Shown here in pieces: positions 4,258 through 5,038 of a stretch of DNA of 5,038 nt (positions are counted from its first letter, which is position 1; every line of letters begins with the position of its first letter). The translations under genes were made by a program, and so were the position numbers. Source of the stretch: Chloroflexota bacterium (GTDB lineage Bacteria > Chloroflexota > Dehalococcoidia > Lucifugimonadales > VGZR01). The DNA lies in assembly GCA_027625225.1 (NCBI GenBank), contig JAQBWG010000155.1:1-5038 (forward strand), given 5' to 3'. Under the pieces are notes generated by a model, which was not told where the DNA came from, did not search any database, and worked only from the letters and a program-made list of their open reading frames with translations.

Positions 4258-5038
4258 ATGCAGACAGCCACCAAACTGGGCGCCGGAAACTTCACCTACA
4301 CCCCCGTCGAAGGCTGGGAGAAACGCCCGGCTAACATGAAGTGGCGCGAGGTCGCCGGCGTCGCCGTAGACCCCAAAGACAACGTCTACCTTTTCACCCG
4401 CGACCCCGGCGCGGTCGTCGTATGCGACCCCGACGGCAACGTGAAGTCATCCTGGGGACAGGGCCTGTTCAAGAACCCCCACGGCCTCACCATCGGCCTC
4501 GAAGGCGACACCCTGTTCTGTATAGACAACGGCGACCACACCGTCCGAAAGACCACCCTCGACGGGGTGGTGCTCCTCACCATAGGCACCCCAGGCAAAA
4601 CATCTCCACTCCACAGCGGCAAGCCCTTCAACAAGTGCACCCACGTTGCCCTCGACCCCAGATCCGGCGATATCTACGTCTCCGACGGCTACGGCAACTC
4701 CGCCGTCCACAAGTACGACCCCAATGGTAAGCACCTCTTCTCCTGGGGTACCCCAGGCACCGACCCCGGCCAGTTCAACCTCCCCCACAACATCGTGACT
4801 GACAAGGACGGCTACGTGTACGTCGCCGACCGCGAGAACCACCGCATCCAGATTTTCAACTCCAAGGGCGGCTTCGAAGACCAGATTGTGAACATGCACC
4901 GCCCCTGCGCCATCTATATGTCCAGGGACGGGTATCTCTACAACGGTGAGTTGGGCTTCGGTATGCCCGTCAACAAAGAGACACCCAACCTCGGCCCCCG
5001 CATCAGCATCTACGACACCAAGAAAAAACGGCTCGCCC
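4258..5038 (+). CDS. NHL-repeat beta-propeller, PAL-like (3' end missing)
   Basis: The visible 260 residues hold about five repeated blades of a probable six-bladed propeller. They include AGVAVDPKDNVYLFTRD (33-49), NPHGLTI (73-79), THVALDPRSGDIYVSDGYGN (128-147), LPHNIVTDKDGYVYVADREN (175-194) with RIQIF, and RPCAIYMSRDGYLY (215-228). Several blocks resemble peptidyl-alpha-hydroxyglycine alpha-amidating lyase (PAL), the zinc enzyme that releases amidated peptide and glyoxylate. H75 and H177 sit where two PAL zinc ligands lie, Y145 in SDGYGN matches the catalytic tyrosine, and R192 matches the VADREN arginine; this is from memory of the family. A third histidine would lie past the window edge. 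No signal peptide is seen, so it is probably cytoplasmic, unlike animal PAL. GGGAG lies five bases before the ATG. Codons end overwhelmingly in C. Many bacterial homologues have no known substrate, so the enzymatic role is inferred only. Confidence 0.85.
   Translation, partial: MQTATKLGAGNFTYTPVEGWEKRPANMKWREVAGVAVDPKDNVYLFTRDPGAVVVCDPDGNVKSSWGQGLFKNPHGLTIGLEGDTLFCIDNGDHTVRKTTLDGVVLLTIGTPGKTSPLHSGKPFNKCTHVALDPRSGDIYVSDGYGNSAVHKYDPNGKHLFSWGTPGTDPGQFNLPHNIVTDKDGYVYVADRENHRIQIFNSKGGFEDQIVNMHRPCAIYMSRDGYLYNGELGFGMPVNKETPNLGPRISIYDTKKKRLA

Noticed and set aside
4447..4899. Minus-strand open frame rich in V, D and G
   Set aside because: Its repetitive look comes from reading the propeller repeats backwards; there is no independent support.

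Overview
This 5,038-base window carries six protein-coding genes (four complete, two cut by the window edges) from what looks like a free-living bacterium of fairly high G+C. An ftsZ-type gene, a class IV PLP aminotransferase, a MOSC protein and a PAL-like beta-propeller, with several families of short intergenic repeats (core GTCCTGAGCCTGTCGAAGG), would suit the Chloroflexota (Dehalococcoidia or SAR202-like lineages). No rRNA or single-copy marker beyond the FtsZ-family gene is present, so this placement is an inference from general familiarity.

Layout, left to right. At 1-344 (minus strand) is a partial small protein with a DUF5666-like beta-rich repeat; it runs off the left edge. A 142-base gap with a perfect 12-bp hairpin separates it from a divergent ftsZ-family gene (487-1647, minus). 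An AT-rich 287-base gap follows, holding the presumed ftsZ promoter and a clear intrinsic terminator (1855-1889) for the unit to its right. That unit is three minus-strand genes read from right to left: an unrecognised beta-rich 136-residue protein (3472-3882), a stand-alone MOSC protein (2934-3389) and a class IV aminotransferase (1935-2858). The gaps of 82 and 75 bases each hold one copy of the same repeat. A 375-base divergent intergenic region (3883-4257) holds two promoter candidates and a cluster of four repeat units. To its right a plus-strand gene for an NHL-type beta-propeller, similar to peptidyl-alpha-hydroxyglycine alpha-amidating lyase, runs off the right edge.

No single pathway joins the genes. 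The three-gene minus unit is probably one transcript, because all three genes have good Shine-Dalgarno sites, no terminator with a T-run separates them, and a strong terminator closes the unit. Its shared purpose is unknown. The two items most worth following up are the FtsZ-family protein, which keeps the GTPase core but lacks a recognisable C-terminal tail, and the dense intergenic repeats, including one copy placed inside a perfect 11-bp inverted repeat. I found no CRISPR array, transposase, phage gene or RNA gene, and no clear evidence of a wholly new system.
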